From NCBI GenBank assembly GCA_046537975.1, contig JBKHJR010000009.1, positions 1 through 51,184 of the forward strand: a stretch of DNA of 51,184 nt. The letters are read 5' to 3'. A program made the position numbers and the translations under genes. This document shows positions 17,524 through 25,361 of the stretch, piece by piece. Origin of the DNA: JAWLDV01 sp046537975 (lineage in GTDB: Bacteria; Desulfobacterota; Desulfobulbia; Desulfobulbales; SURF-16). Position 1 is the first letter of the stretch. Each line of letters starts with the position of its first letter. The notes under the pieces were generated by a model. That model had not been told where the DNA came from. It saw only the letters and a list, made by a program, of their open reading frames with translations, and made no database searches.

Positions 17524-17793
17524 TCAGTGACCGCCTCAACCGCTGCCCCCGGTATCATGCTGGGGCTTTGTCTCATTGTCGGTTCCTGTCTCGTTGTCAG
17601 TGCTCCCGGCACCGGCGTTACTCCCGCTTCAGCCACTGGTGCCTGCATCCTTGTTGTTGTCAGTGCTCCCGGCACTTGATTGAGAACCTCAGCCGCTGCC
17701 GCCCAGGGCAGTGGAGCCCATAATAGGCAGGCCGGTTATCAGCCCGGCAATGCTCACTCCCGCCAGGATCTTTTTCAGTTCTTTGCTTTTCAT
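17524..17793 (-). CDS. Selenocysteine-containing RiPP precursor peptide, SbtA-like, with three in-frame UGA codons
   Basis: The start ATG (17791-17793) follows an ideal AAGGAGG ribosome-binding site. The leader MKSKELKKILAGVSIAGL is followed by ITGLPIMGSTALGGSG, then UGA at 17689-17691. The same frame continues with a Gly/Ser/Asn/Thr-rich core and meets UGA again at 17629-17631 and 17536-17538. Each of these is preceded by Ser-Gly and followed by Gly or Ser and then Gly (GGSG-U-GSQ, GTSG-U-SGS, GGSG-U-GGH). A fourth UGA, after GGH (17524-17526), lacks this context and is taken as the stop. The product would be 89 residues with Sec at 35, 55 and 86. From memory, the leader and SG-U-(G/S)G core match the 'selenobiotic'/SbtA precursors that pair with a radical SAM maturase. 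None is encoded in the window. If UGA is not recoded, a 34-residue peptide would result. Confidence 0.72.
17593..17675 (-). repeat. Exact 20-bp direct repeat inside the selenopeptide gene
   Basis: The plus-strand word GTTGTCAGTGCTCCCGGCAC occurs at 17593-17612 and again at 17656-17675, 63 bp (21 codons) apart. It encodes the same Ala-Gly-Ser-Thr-Asp-Asn stretch and the shared hairpin. The core therefore seems to have grown by duplication of a UGA-hairpin unit. Confidence 0.9.
17599..17613 (-). promoter_or_regulatory. Candidate SECIS hairpin for the second UGA
   Basis: GGTGC and GCACT pair (one G-U wobble) around the same CGGGA loop, starting 16 nt after the second UGA. The hairpin is almost identical to the one after the first UGA, and the 20-bp repeat carrying it is exact. 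Confidence 0.5.
17662..17676 (-). promoter_or_regulatory. Candidate SECIS hairpin for the first UGA
   Basis: In the mRNA, AGTGC and GCACT form a perfect 5-bp stem with loop CGGGA, starting 13 nt after the first UGA. Bacterial SECIS apical stem-loops sit about this far downstream of the recoded UGA, and a GG in the loop is common. The structure lies inside the coding sequence, as is usual in bacteria. Confidence 0.5.
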
Positions 17794-17916
17794 GGCTAAA
17801 CCTCCTTGCTGTTTCTTGTAGATTAAACTGATTCTGCCCATACAAGGTACAATTTCATGATAGGCTTTTTCTATGGGGGAGGTCAAGAAAGATATAGTAA
17901 AAATATTGGTCCGGGA

Positions 17917-18414
17917 TTATGATCTAAATACGGGCCAGCAGGGATCATATTGGTCCTGGTCAAGAATGAGCTGCCTGGCCAGTCTTGTCCTGCTGTTAAT
18001 GACGACCGGCCCCATTAAATTGGCTGTCATCTCCCGGGGGCGACCGGGGGGAACGGTCAGAATGATAAGAATTTCCAGCGGACTTCCCGAATCGGATTCC
18101 AGTTCATTTTTGATGAGTTCGGGAACGGCGGGAGAGTAGTCCGGTTTCAGGTGACCGGCCTGAATCACCACGAAGGCGAGATCGGGGTTATCCAGGGACT
18201 GCAGCCACAGGAAAACCGAGCCCTCTTTGTGGGGGATAATGATAAACCGGGTTGACTCCGGGAACCCCGGGAAAGGGGAGGTCAGCCTGATGATCAGTTC
18301 GGGATTCACCGTTATTTCCCCAAAACGGCCGGTGTTGACGGTAATACCATCTGCTCTGCCGTTATCTTTGTTCTGTACGTCCGGGGAAGGATCCATATTT
18401 AATTCTAATTCCAT
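17917..18414 (-). CDS. fliW: Flagellar assembly factor FliW
   Basis: 165 residues. Conserved FliW features: TGRFGEITVNPELIIRL at the N-terminal side, SPFPGFPESTRFIII, FLWLQSLDNPDLAFVVI, and TANLMGPVVINSRTRLARQLIL towards the end. FliW binds both flagellin and CsrA, and frees CsrA to repress flagellin translation when flagellin accumulates. The gene lies 19 bp after csrA on the same strand, the classic csrA-fliW pair. AAGG nine bases before the ATG supports the start. The N-terminus carries about 22 extra residues compared with typical FliW. Confidence 0.9.
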   Translation of the reverse strand: MELELNMDPSPDVQNKDNGRADGITVNTGRFGEITVNPELIIRLTSPFPGFPESTRFIIIPHKEGSVFLWLQSLDNPDLAFVVIQAGHLKPDYSPAVPELIKNELESDSGSPLEILIILTVPPGRPREMTANLMGPVVINSRTRLARQLILDQDQYDPCWPVFRS

Positions 18415-18433
18415 ACCTTTCAGCCTTAAGCTT

Positions 18434-18673
18434 TCATTTTTTGTCTTCTTCCTTCAGGATTTCTTCCAGAGAGGATAAATCCTCCGGGGTCTCCCGGGCA
18501 GCCCTCTTATTCTCTTCCAGGATACGCTGATATACTTCTTCCCGGAGGATGGAAACATCCGAAGGTGCCTCCAGGCCCAGCTTTACCTGTCCGTTTTTAC
18601 TTTCCAGAATCTTGACGCTTATGTCGTCATTAATAAAAAGGGCTTCTCCCTCCTTGCGGGACAGGATGAGCAT
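18434..18673 (-). CDS. csrA: Carbon storage regulator CsrA
   Basis: 79 residues beginning MLILSRKEGEALFINDDISV, the conserved RNA-binding first strand, followed by KLGLEAPSDVSILREEVYQRI with the RNA-contacting Arg in the last strand. A 20-residue acidic tail (ETPEDLSSLEEILKEEDKK) extends beyond the minimal 61-residue E. coli form, as in many flagellated bacteria. CsrA represses translation by binding GGA sites, in particular the flagellin leader. It sits 8 bp downstream of flgL and is probably translated from the same flagellar transcript as fliW. Confidence 0.96.
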   Translation of the reverse strand: MLILSRKEGEALFINDDISVKILESKNGQVKLGLEAPSDVSILREEVYQRILEENKRAARETPEDLSSLEEILKEEDKK

Positions 18674-18681
18674 ATTCTCTC

Positions 18682-20640
18682 CTAAAGATAGTCAACCAGG
18701 CTGAGTTGCATGGTCTTGCTGGCTGAACTCAGGGCAGCCTGATAGGCGGTCTGGGCTGATTTGAGGTCCATAATGGCCTTGGAGTAGTCGGTATCCTGGA
18801 TGTTCGAGAGGTTCTCGTTCACCTTTAATTCCAGGTTACTGTAGATCTGTTTCTGGACTTCTATCCGATTGGCCCGGGCCCCGAAATCAGAGATCCGGCT
18901 GGTAATAGCGCTGGAGCTGTCCTCCAGTTCGGTCAGGGACTGATCTATGGCCTGCATTTGCATCTGCTCCCCATCGGCTCCGGTCGCTTCCAGGAAATTG
19001 CTGCTGTCCTGACTGACATTGAAGCTGTAGCGGTCCGGATCCGTGGTGGCCATCTCCAACCGGTTATCGTCGTTCCATTGCGCTTCCATGCCGGGTATCC
19101 CGTTGATTTTGGCAGCCACCGAGGACAGCGAGTCCTCATTTTTGTCCACCGGGACGGCAAATTCAAGCTCTTCCGGGGGGCTGTGTTCATGGTCTTTTAC
19201 CTGTATGGTGAAGGTGCCGTCTTCCAGCTTGTCTTCGCCTTCAAGTCCGGTTTTGCCGCTGTTTAAGGAGGCAGTAAGATCGTCGGCCTCATGGATGCCG
19301 GTGACCCGGTGATAATCCTGGCCGCGGAGACTGTTTTCCAGGTCGGTCAGGGTAGAGAAGATCCCTGTAGACATAAGGGCGTCCCGGCCGTTGCTGCTCA
19401 CCTCCATGGAGTCAGTGCGGCCGGTCTTGATGTTCAGGTTCTTATCCCGATCACCGGTATATCTGACCTCTCCTTCCTGCTCAATGACTTGCCGGACGGA
19501 GATCCTGCCGTCTCCCGCCTCGTCGCCCGGTTCACCGCTGACCTCCTGACCGCCGGCCAGGCCCAGGGCCTCGAGTCCCGGTTCTATACCATTCTCATCG
19601 ACATCTGACTCCAGGGTAAACGGCTGATCGCTGTGGAGCTGAACCCGACCCGTATAGACCTGGTTGCTGTCAGCACCGTTGAGACGGGTAATACTTTCAC
19701 CATCCTCCGAGGTTTCAATCTGGAGATTACGGCCGTCCCCAGCCTTTAACAGGACTTTGCCTTCGGCATTCCGGGTGGCGGTAACACCGGTTTCATCCTG
19801 TTTGTTATTTATGCCCTCAATCAGGGTATTGTCACTATCCTGGTTTTTTATAGCCGTACTTTCGGTAAAGATATCAACCCCGTTGATAGTCAGGTCGCCG
19901 CTTTCTATACTTCCTTCTTCTACCGCACCTTCCGCCTGTCTGTAGGCCGGAGTCACTTGGGCAGTGACCCCGGTTTCTTCTGATTTGGCATTGATGGCTG
20001 CAGCCTTGGCCGCCGCTGACTTTGTCGGATTGATAGAAGAAACATCATCAGAGGTGGCTGCCTCTATATCGATGCCGTTAATCCGGAGATCATCTATATC
20101 CTGGTTTGACCAGTCCGGCGGGGAGTCGGGATCATAGGGCTCAGGCTCAGTCCCGTTAATCCGGTAGCCGTCGATCTTGTCCTGAATAAAGGGGGCGGGT
20201 TCGGTTTCGGTATAGCCGCTGGTCCGGTGGCCGCCGAAGATGTACTTGCCATCTATCCGGTTATTGCCCAGGGTGATAATCTCTTCCTTGTAGTTCTTAA
20301 TCACCTCGGCAATATTGCGGCGCTGATCGTCATTAACCGAAGTGTTTCTGGCCTCCAGACCGGTAACCTTGGCTTTGCTGATCAGGTCCTTGACCTGGGT
20401 CAGGGAGCTTTCCGAATTGTCGATAATGGATGAACCATAATCCAGGTTGTCCTGGTATTGACCGATTCCGGCCAGATTGGAGCGCATCCCCAGGGCGGAG
20501 GACATGTCCACCGGATCGTCGGAAATTTTTGACATCCTGCGCCCTGAAGAGATGCGGTTATTAATATCATTTAAATCTGTTTTAATATTATGCAGATTGT
20601 TGTTGATATTGTTGTATATGGTGTTCAGCGTAGTACGCAT
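18682..20640 (-). CDS. flgL: Hook-associated protein 3 (FlgL), enlarged by flagellin IN-type domains
   Basis: 652 residues, about twice the E. coli length (317). The N-terminal D0/D1 part (RTTLNTIYNNINNNLHNIKTDLNDIN...MSSALGMRSNLAG) and C-terminal D1/D0 part (DYSKAIMDLKSAQTAYQAALSSASKTMQLSLVDYL) are typical. Between them is a large acidic surface region with at least two copies of a DLTINGVDI-like unit (the flagellin hook IN motif), at about 180-330. FlgL joins the hook to the flagellin filament together with FlgK. The variable middle is surface exposed in the assembled filament and probably adapts to outside conditions. It follows flgK and precedes csrA in the operon. Confidence 0.92.
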   Translation of the reverse strand: MRTTLNTIYNNINNNLHNIKTDLNDINNRISSGRRMSKISDDPVDMSSALGMRSNLAGIGQYQDNLDYGSSIIDNSESSLTQVKDLISKAKVTGLEARNTSVNDDQRRNIAEVIKNYKEEIITLGNNRIDGKYIFGGHRTSGYTETEPAPFIQDKIDGYRINGTEPEPYDPDSPPDWSNQDIDDLRINGIDIEAATSDDVSSINPTKSAAAKAAAINAKSEETGVTAQVTPAYRQAEGAVEEGSIESGDLTINGVDIFTESTAIKNQDSDNTLIEGINNKQDETGVTATRNAEGKVLLKAGDGRNLQIETSEDGESITRLNGADSNQVYTGRVQLHSDQPFTLESDVDENGIEPGLEALGLAGGQEVSGEPGDEAGDGRISVRQVIEQEGEVRYTGDRDKNLNIKTGRTDSMEVSSNGRDALMSTGIFSTLTDLENSLRGQDYHRVTGIHEADDLTASLNSGKTGLEGEDKLEDGTFTIQVKDHEHSPPEELEFAVPVDKNEDSLSSVAAKINGIPGMEAQWNDDNRLEMATTDPDRYSFNVSQDSSNFLEATGADGEQMQMQAIDQSLTELEDSSSAITSRISDFGARANRIEVQKQIYSNLELKVNENLSNIQDTDYSKAIMDLKSAQTAYQAALSSASKTMQLSLVDYL

Positions 20641-20759
20641 GGCAATAATGAATTATGAAGTTTTGACAAAAGTACTTTATTATTTATTTCGGCATCTTTT
20701 ATAATTACTTGAAGAAATCCCGGCTGACAGCTCAAGATCATTAACCCGCAATCCAATAA

Positions 20760-23255
20760 CTAAACCGTTTCCAGTAAGTTACGCAGCATCTCATCCGAAG
20801 TTGATATCAATTTGGATGCAGCGGAATAGGCATGCTGGAATTTAATAAGGTTGGACATCTCTTCATCCAGTGAGACTCCGGAAGTGGCATCACGTAATTC
20901 GTTCAGCTGGTTGGATACCAGCTGCTGGTGTTCCTGATCCCTTTCCAGGGTTCGGGTTTTCGAGCCTATATCAGCGACCAGGTTATTATAGTGTCCGTCC
21001 AGGGAGTCGTCCGAACTGCCGGTAAAGTGGACGGCTTCTTTTTCCCGGATATTGGATATAGCCAGGGCATTTTCCGAATCACCCTTAAATATCTGGCCGT
21101 CATCGTCTACCTGCCCGGCAGCCAGATGTTCCAGGTTGTCGGCAACCTGTTCGTTGGTTTCAATGTTGCCGGCGTCATGACCTTTGAAAAAAGTATTGAT
21201 GCCGGCGGCAGCCAGAAAGTTCGAGTTGTCCCCGCCAAAGGCGAACTTATGGTCACTGTCCTCCGGTTCCAGGACCAGCTGATTGTCTTTTACCGAGGCC
21301 TTGATCCAGGAATCTGACTCTCCGGTGGCGTTTTTAATGGAGGTTTCGATAGCCTCAGCCACGTCCTTCAGCTGATAGGCCCTCTCGATAGAGACCTCCA
21401 CCGGCTGGGGCTGGGCCAGGGTATCATCCTTGTTATAGAGCCAGATTTTGAAACTGCCCCCGTCTTTCTGGAGTTCCTCGGCATAGGCCAGGCCGTTCAT
21501 GGCGCCTTCCACGCCGCCGTCACTGAATTTGTACTCCAGCTCGCCGTCTCCCCCCTCGTCCGAGGCGCTGTGGCCACCCCCTCCCAGTCCGAGCTGGGCC
21601 AGGACAGAGTCATCAGGACCGCTGTCGATCTTCAGGGGGTCTTCTCTGGCAAAGAGGTGGATGCTGCCGGTATTATGCTCGGTATCCGGGGTGTATTCCC
21701 CGTCGGTGAGTCCCAGTTTCTGTTCGGTCTCGGTCTCAATACCGTCTATAACAATGCGGGACTCATCACCCGGTTCAGTATTTTGCAGGACAATGGAATT
21801 GTCAGCTCCGCCGTTGTCGCCGTCCCCCACCACCGCTTCCAGGGTCATCTCCGGAGCGTTGGCCGGGTCGTTATTGTATTCCTCTATGGCGTCATTAATG
21901 GCGTCTCTGATGTTTTCAGCCAGGGTGCCTGGGGCGGTATCTCCTGATTTTACTTCATAGTCGACCTCAATGCCGTTTATAGTAAAATTAATATTATTCC
22001 CTTCTTCCGAGCCATCCATGTCGGTCACCGGCTCTCCGGCCACCTGGGTGGTGAGCTTGGCCCCGGCCCCGGTCAGGGCCTCATTAATGGCTTCCCTGCT
22101 GTTATAGGCCTTGCCCTTGGCCCGGCCGTTATCGACTACCCCGCCTTTAATTTCCCCGACCTCCCGGCCGTTGATGGTTAGATCTCCTGCCTTTATACTC
22201 TCCGTGCTGGTCGCTGTATTTATGGTGGCGTCTAAGCGGGCGGTATCGGCTGCTTTTTCGGTTCCCACGAGCTCGTCATCAAAACGAACCGTCCCCACGC
22301 CCTGGCTGTGGATCTGGTTGACCTCTCTGATCATGCTCTCCGCCAGGCTGTTCAGGCGTCCCATATAGTTTTCCGGCTGGTTGGGTATGAGCTGGTTATG
22401 GACCTCCATCCAGCCCCCCATTTTGCCGCCCAGTTCTTCGCCCGAGGCAATGGCTCTTTCCCGGGAGGAACCGTCCGAGCTTTCGGTAATCCAGTTCAGT
22501 TTATTGTCAGACCAGCTTATTTCCCAGGAGTCTTTGCTTTCCACCAGAGAATGACCATCCTTCATCGTTACGGTATAGGCTCCATTCCTGTCCTCAAAAT
22601 AGTTGATATCCAGGAATCCGGAAAGCTCTTTTACCAGACTGTCTCTTTTATCTCTCAGATCATTAATCTGTTTTGTTTCCGACTCCGAAGATGTTATCCG
22701 ACCGTTCAAGTCGGCAATCTGGCTGGTCAGAGAATTGACATCCTGGACCGCTGCTTCAATCTTATTTTCGGTATCATATCTGTTCTGGACCAGTTCGGAA
22801 TGCATGCTGTGCAGCTGCCCTATAACTACCTCACCTTTCTGGACCACACTCTGTCTGGCCGCAGAGTTTTCCGGATCATTGGTCAGGGTCTGCCAGCTGT
22901 TCCAGAATTCACTCATCAGTTCATTCAGGGCCATCCCGGGGGCCTCGTTGAACGAGGTCTCCACAGTCTTCATCATCTCCATCTGGGAGTCTATGTTCTT
23001 CAGAGTAGACTCCTGGTCCATGATCCGGTCAGTTATGAACTGGTCATATAAGCGGCTGACCTCCTGGCCCTTAACCCCTCCCCCGATGTAGCCCACTTTC
23101 TCCGGGGTCGGCTCCGCGGCAGTCAGGTCAAGGCGTTGCTTGGTGTAGCCCGGTGTATTGACATTGGCTACATTGTGACTGGTGACGTTTATGGAGGTCT
23201 GTTGAGCCTGGAGAGCCTCTTTGGCTATATTAAGGACGTGGGATATTCCAGCCAT
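20760..23255 (-). CDS. flgK: Hook-associated protein 1 (FlgK), enlarged
   Basis: 831 residues, against 547 in E. coli. The N-terminus (ISHVLNIAKEALQAQQTSINVTSHNVANVNTPGYTKQR) holds the rod/hook family motif. The C-terminus (GVSLDEEMSNLIKFQHAYSAASKLISTSDEMLRNLLETV) is the conserved coiled D0 segment. The extra length is in the middle, again with IN-type units such as AGDLTINGREVGEIKGG and several acidic repeats rich in DG, EG and DDS. FlgK caps the hook and forms the first hook-filament junction. Its neighbours flgN (its export chaperone, upstream) and flgL support the call. It is probably co-transcribed from the flgF sigma-54 promoter, or from an internal sigma-28 promoter not identified here. 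Confidence 0.93.
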   Translation of the reverse strand: MAGISHVLNIAKEALQAQQTSINVTSHNVANVNTPGYTKQRLDLTAAEPTPEKVGYIGGGVKGQEVSRLYDQFITDRIMDQESTLKNIDSQMEMMKTVETSFNEAPGMALNELMSEFWNSWQTLTNDPENSAARQSVVQKGEVVIGQLHSMHSELVQNRYDTENKIEAAVQDVNSLTSQIADLNGRITSSESETKQINDLRDKRDSLVKELSGFLDINYFEDRNGAYTVTMKDGHSLVESKDSWEISWSDNKLNWITESSDGSSRERAIASGEELGGKMGGWMEVHNQLIPNQPENYMGRLNSLAESMIREVNQIHSQGVGTVRFDDELVGTEKAADTARLDATINTATSTESIKAGDLTINGREVGEIKGGVVDNGRAKGKAYNSREAINEALTGAGAKLTTQVAGEPVTDMDGSEEGNNINFTINGIEVDYEVKSGDTAPGTLAENIRDAINDAIEEYNNDPANAPEMTLEAVVGDGDNGGADNSIVLQNTEPGDESRIVIDGIETETEQKLGLTDGEYTPDTEHNTGSIHLFAREDPLKIDSGPDDSVLAQLGLGGGGHSASDEGGDGELEYKFSDGGVEGAMNGLAYAEELQKDGGSFKIWLYNKDDTLAQPQPVEVSIERAYQLKDVAEAIETSIKNATGESDSWIKASVKDNQLVLEPEDSDHKFAFGGDNSNFLAAAGINTFFKGHDAGNIETNEQVADNLEHLAAGQVDDDGQIFKGDSENALAISNIREKEAVHFTGSSDDSLDGHYNNLVADIGSKTRTLERDQEHQQLVSNQLNELRDATSGVSLDEEMSNLIKFQHAYSAASKLISTSDEMLRNLLETV

Positions 23256-23257
23256 TT

Positions 23258-23779
23258 TTATATCTCTCTACTCAGCAGGGCGGGTCGGCTTGTTTCTGTT
23301 GTTCCCTGTTTTTGCCGGTTGTAGGTGCTGTTTTCCTGGATGCCGTTTACAATCAAGGAGATAGCATCCTCGATATAACCCAGAACATTGCTGCTGAATT
23401 TTTTATTTACAACATTATCATTAATAATCTTTTTCCTGAGTTCAGCCAGCCTGTTGCGTTTTTTGGTGATCCGGGCGGACTCGTCCGCCTCCAGCAAGGG
23501 GGCAAGATCAAGCAGTTTAAAGGAGCCATTCTGACCGGCGCCTGTGTCCGGGGCAATTTCAGCTAATTTTTGTTTAATTTCGGTGTCGTTGGCTGCTATG
23601 GTATCAAGTTTGTTGTTCTTGGATCGTGCCAGGCTGAAAAGGCTGTCTTCGTCCATATTGACCAGGGCCTCTTTCTCGGCCCGGGTAATGGCAAGCACTT
23701 CTTCAGTCAGTTCGATTTGCTTGTCCAGAGTGCAGTGCAGTTCTTTTATAGTCTTTTCAGATGGTGTGTTAGTTTTCAT
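23258..23779 (-). CDS. flgN: Flagellar export chaperone FlgN-like protein
   Basis: 173 residues, almost entirely helical, starting MKTNTPSEKTIKELHCTLDKQIELTEEVLAITRAEKEAL. It has the heptad-like charged pattern of FlgN-family chaperones (IELTEEVLAITRAEKEALVNMDEDSL). FlgN holds FlgK and FlgL in an export-competent state and delivers them to the export gate. The gene lies 2 bp upstream of flgK, exactly where flgN is expected. GGAG upstream of the ATG supports the start. Sequence identity across this family is low, so the call rests on position as well as fold. Confidence 0.8.
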   Translation of the reverse strand: MKTNTPSEKTIKELHCTLDKQIELTEEVLAITRAEKEALVNMDEDSLFSLARSKNNKLDTIAANDTEIKQKLAEIAPDTGAGQNGSFKLLDLAPLLEADESARITKKRNRLAELRKKIINDNVVNKKFSSNVLGYIEDAISLIVNGIQENSTYNRQKQGTTETSRPALLSREI

Positions 23780-23885
23780 GGTTCTCCGGTTCAGAGTATC
23801 GAATTATGGATTGGCGAGGTTAATTAACTGTCCTTATTTATTCATAATCTTGATCCTGCTCAAACCTGGTCCCGGGGCAGCGGCC

Positions 23886-24185
23886 TCAGTCTCCTTGCTT
23901 GTCAATGAGTTGGTTAAACAGCATTTCTCCCAGCCCCATTCCCTTGCTGTGGGCCAATTCCTGAGACAGGTTTTTGTCGTGCATGGACTGGTATGTTTCT
24001 TTGGCGTAACTCTCTTCATATAGTCCTGACTCGGGAACACTATCCCGCATGCCGGAGAGCAGTTTTTCAAGAATGATGGCTTCGAATTCCTGACAGGCGT
24101 TCTGGAGTTCATTCTTTTTTACTTCTTCGGTATTTTCTCCCTGATTCTTTAGTTGAATCGAATTAAAAGTGCTGTCTATTTTCAT
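23886..24185 (-). CDS. flgJ: Rod-binding protein FlgJ, N-terminal domain only
   Basis: 99 residues from the ATG at 24183-24185, with GAGG upstream. An earlier ATG 11 codons up has no ribosome-binding site. The conserved rod-binding motif reads CQEFEAIILEKLLSGMRDSVPESGLYEESYAKETYQSMHDKNLSQELA. The C-terminal muramidase domain of enterobacterial FlgJ is absent, as in many deltaproteobacteria, where a separate enzyme opens the peptidoglycan. FlgJ caps the growing rod. It stands between flgI and flgN in the operon. Confidence 0.9.
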   Translation of the reverse strand: MKIDSTFNSIQLKNQGENTEEVKKNELQNACQEFEAIILEKLLSGMRDSVPESGLYEESYAKETYQSMHDKNLSQELAHSKGMGLGEMLFNQLIDKQGD

Positions 24186-24248
24186 GGCTACCTCTATATT
24201 CTCCGGCTGTCTAAACAAACATGGACCAGCCCCTTCTCGAAGCTTTTG

Positions 24249-25334
24249 TTAGATGATTTTCAGTTCGGCCTGCAGAGCTCCGGCCGCCTTTATGGTCTGG
24301 AGGACCGCTATAAGATCCCTGGGAGTCACTCCTATGGAATTCAAGGCCTGGACCAGGTCTCCCAGATTTACCCCGGTATTTAGTTGGACCAGACGGTTTT
24401 CTTTATCCCGGGCGGTTATATTGCGGTTATCCAGTTCTGATTCCTGTGTTTCATCCGTTACCTGGACGCTCAGGTTGCCGTGGGATACAGCAACAGGATC
24501 TATCCGGACATTGCGGCCCATGACCACTGTTCCTGTTCTTTCATCTATAATAATCCTGGCCTGGTGATCCGGGGAAATCTCTATATCTTCCAGGTCAGCG
24601 AGCAGGGCAATCTCATTGTTCCGGTAGTCTTCCGGGACGGTTACCTCTATGGTTCTGCCATCACTGGCAGAGGCGTATTTCCCTCCCAGGACACCGTTAA
24701 TGGCCCGCACTGTCCTGGCCGTCGTGGTAAAGTCAGGATTGTTCAGGTTGTAGGTAATACTTTTGTCCCCTGCAAATGAAACCGGGACCTGTCTTTCTAC
24801 GGTAGCCCCGCCGGGGATGCGGGCGACATTTTCATGGTTTTCCTGGACTGATCTCGGAGAACCTCCCCTGACTTCAATTCCTCCGATACTCACCGGGCCC
24901 TGGGCTATGGCGTAGACTTTGTCGTTCAGACCTTTCAGGGGGGTGGCCATCAGGGTTCCTCCCTGAAGGGATTCGGCATCTCCCAGTGCGGAAATGGTGA
25001 CGTCTATTTTCTGTCCTCTTTTGCTGAAAGGAGGCAGGGTTGCGGAAACAATAACTCCCGCTACATTGTCCGAGTCCAGATCATCCCTGTTCACATTAAC
25101 ATCAAGCTTTTCCAGCATGTTAACCATGGATTGGGTGGTAAAAGGCGATCCCCTTCCGTCCCCGGTTCCGTCCAGGCCCGCCACCAAGCCGTAGCCGATC
25201 AGCTGGTTACCTCTCACTCCCTTGACGGAAGCCAGATCCTTCAAACGGACCGCCCCGGCCTGATTGATCTGGAATGTAATAAGAAGCGCTACTGCGGATA
25301 TTGATATAAGTATGATAGAGGTATAATGTCTCAT
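24249..25334 (-). CDS. flgI: Flagellar P-ring protein FlgI
   Basis: 361 residues with a signal peptide (about 1-28, ending in QAGA). The body carries long conserved FlgI blocks: RLKDLASVKGVRGNQLIGYGLVAGLDGTGDG, VNRDDLDSDNVAGVIVSATLPPF, GIEVRGGSPRSVQENHENVARIPGGATVER, and near the end LNSIGVTPRDLIAVLQTIKAAGALQAEL. FlgI is secreted by Sec and polymerises around the rod in the peptidoglycan layer, using FlgA as chaperone. The length is that of the family. It shows that the organism has a Gram-negative type flagellar bushing. Confidence 0.97.
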   Translation of the reverse strand: MRHYTSIILISISAVALLITFQINQAGAVRLKDLASVKGVRGNQLIGYGLVAGLDGTGDGRGSPFTTQSMVNMLEKLDVNVNRDDLDSDNVAGVIVSATLPPFSKRGQKIDVTISALGDAESLQGGTLMATPLKGLNDKVYAIAQGPVSIGGIEVRGGSPRSVQENHENVARIPGGATVERQVPVSFAGDKSITYNLNNPDFTTTARTVRAINGVLGGKYASASDGRTIEVTVPEDYRNNEIALLADLEDIEISPDHQARIIIDERTGTVVMGRNVRIDPVAVSHGNLSVQVTDETQESELDNRNITARDKENRLVQLNTGVNLGDLVQALNSIGVTPRDLIAVLQTIKAAGALQAELKII

Positions 25335-25361
25335 TATCTTTTATTTTTGGGTTTTAATTTT

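Noticed and set aside
17467..17679. 70-codon plus-strand frame opposite the selenopeptide gene
   Set aside because: It is low-complexity (Val/Ser/Ala/Gly), has no ribosome-binding site, and is the antisense image of the Gly/Ser/Asn core of the minus-strand gene.
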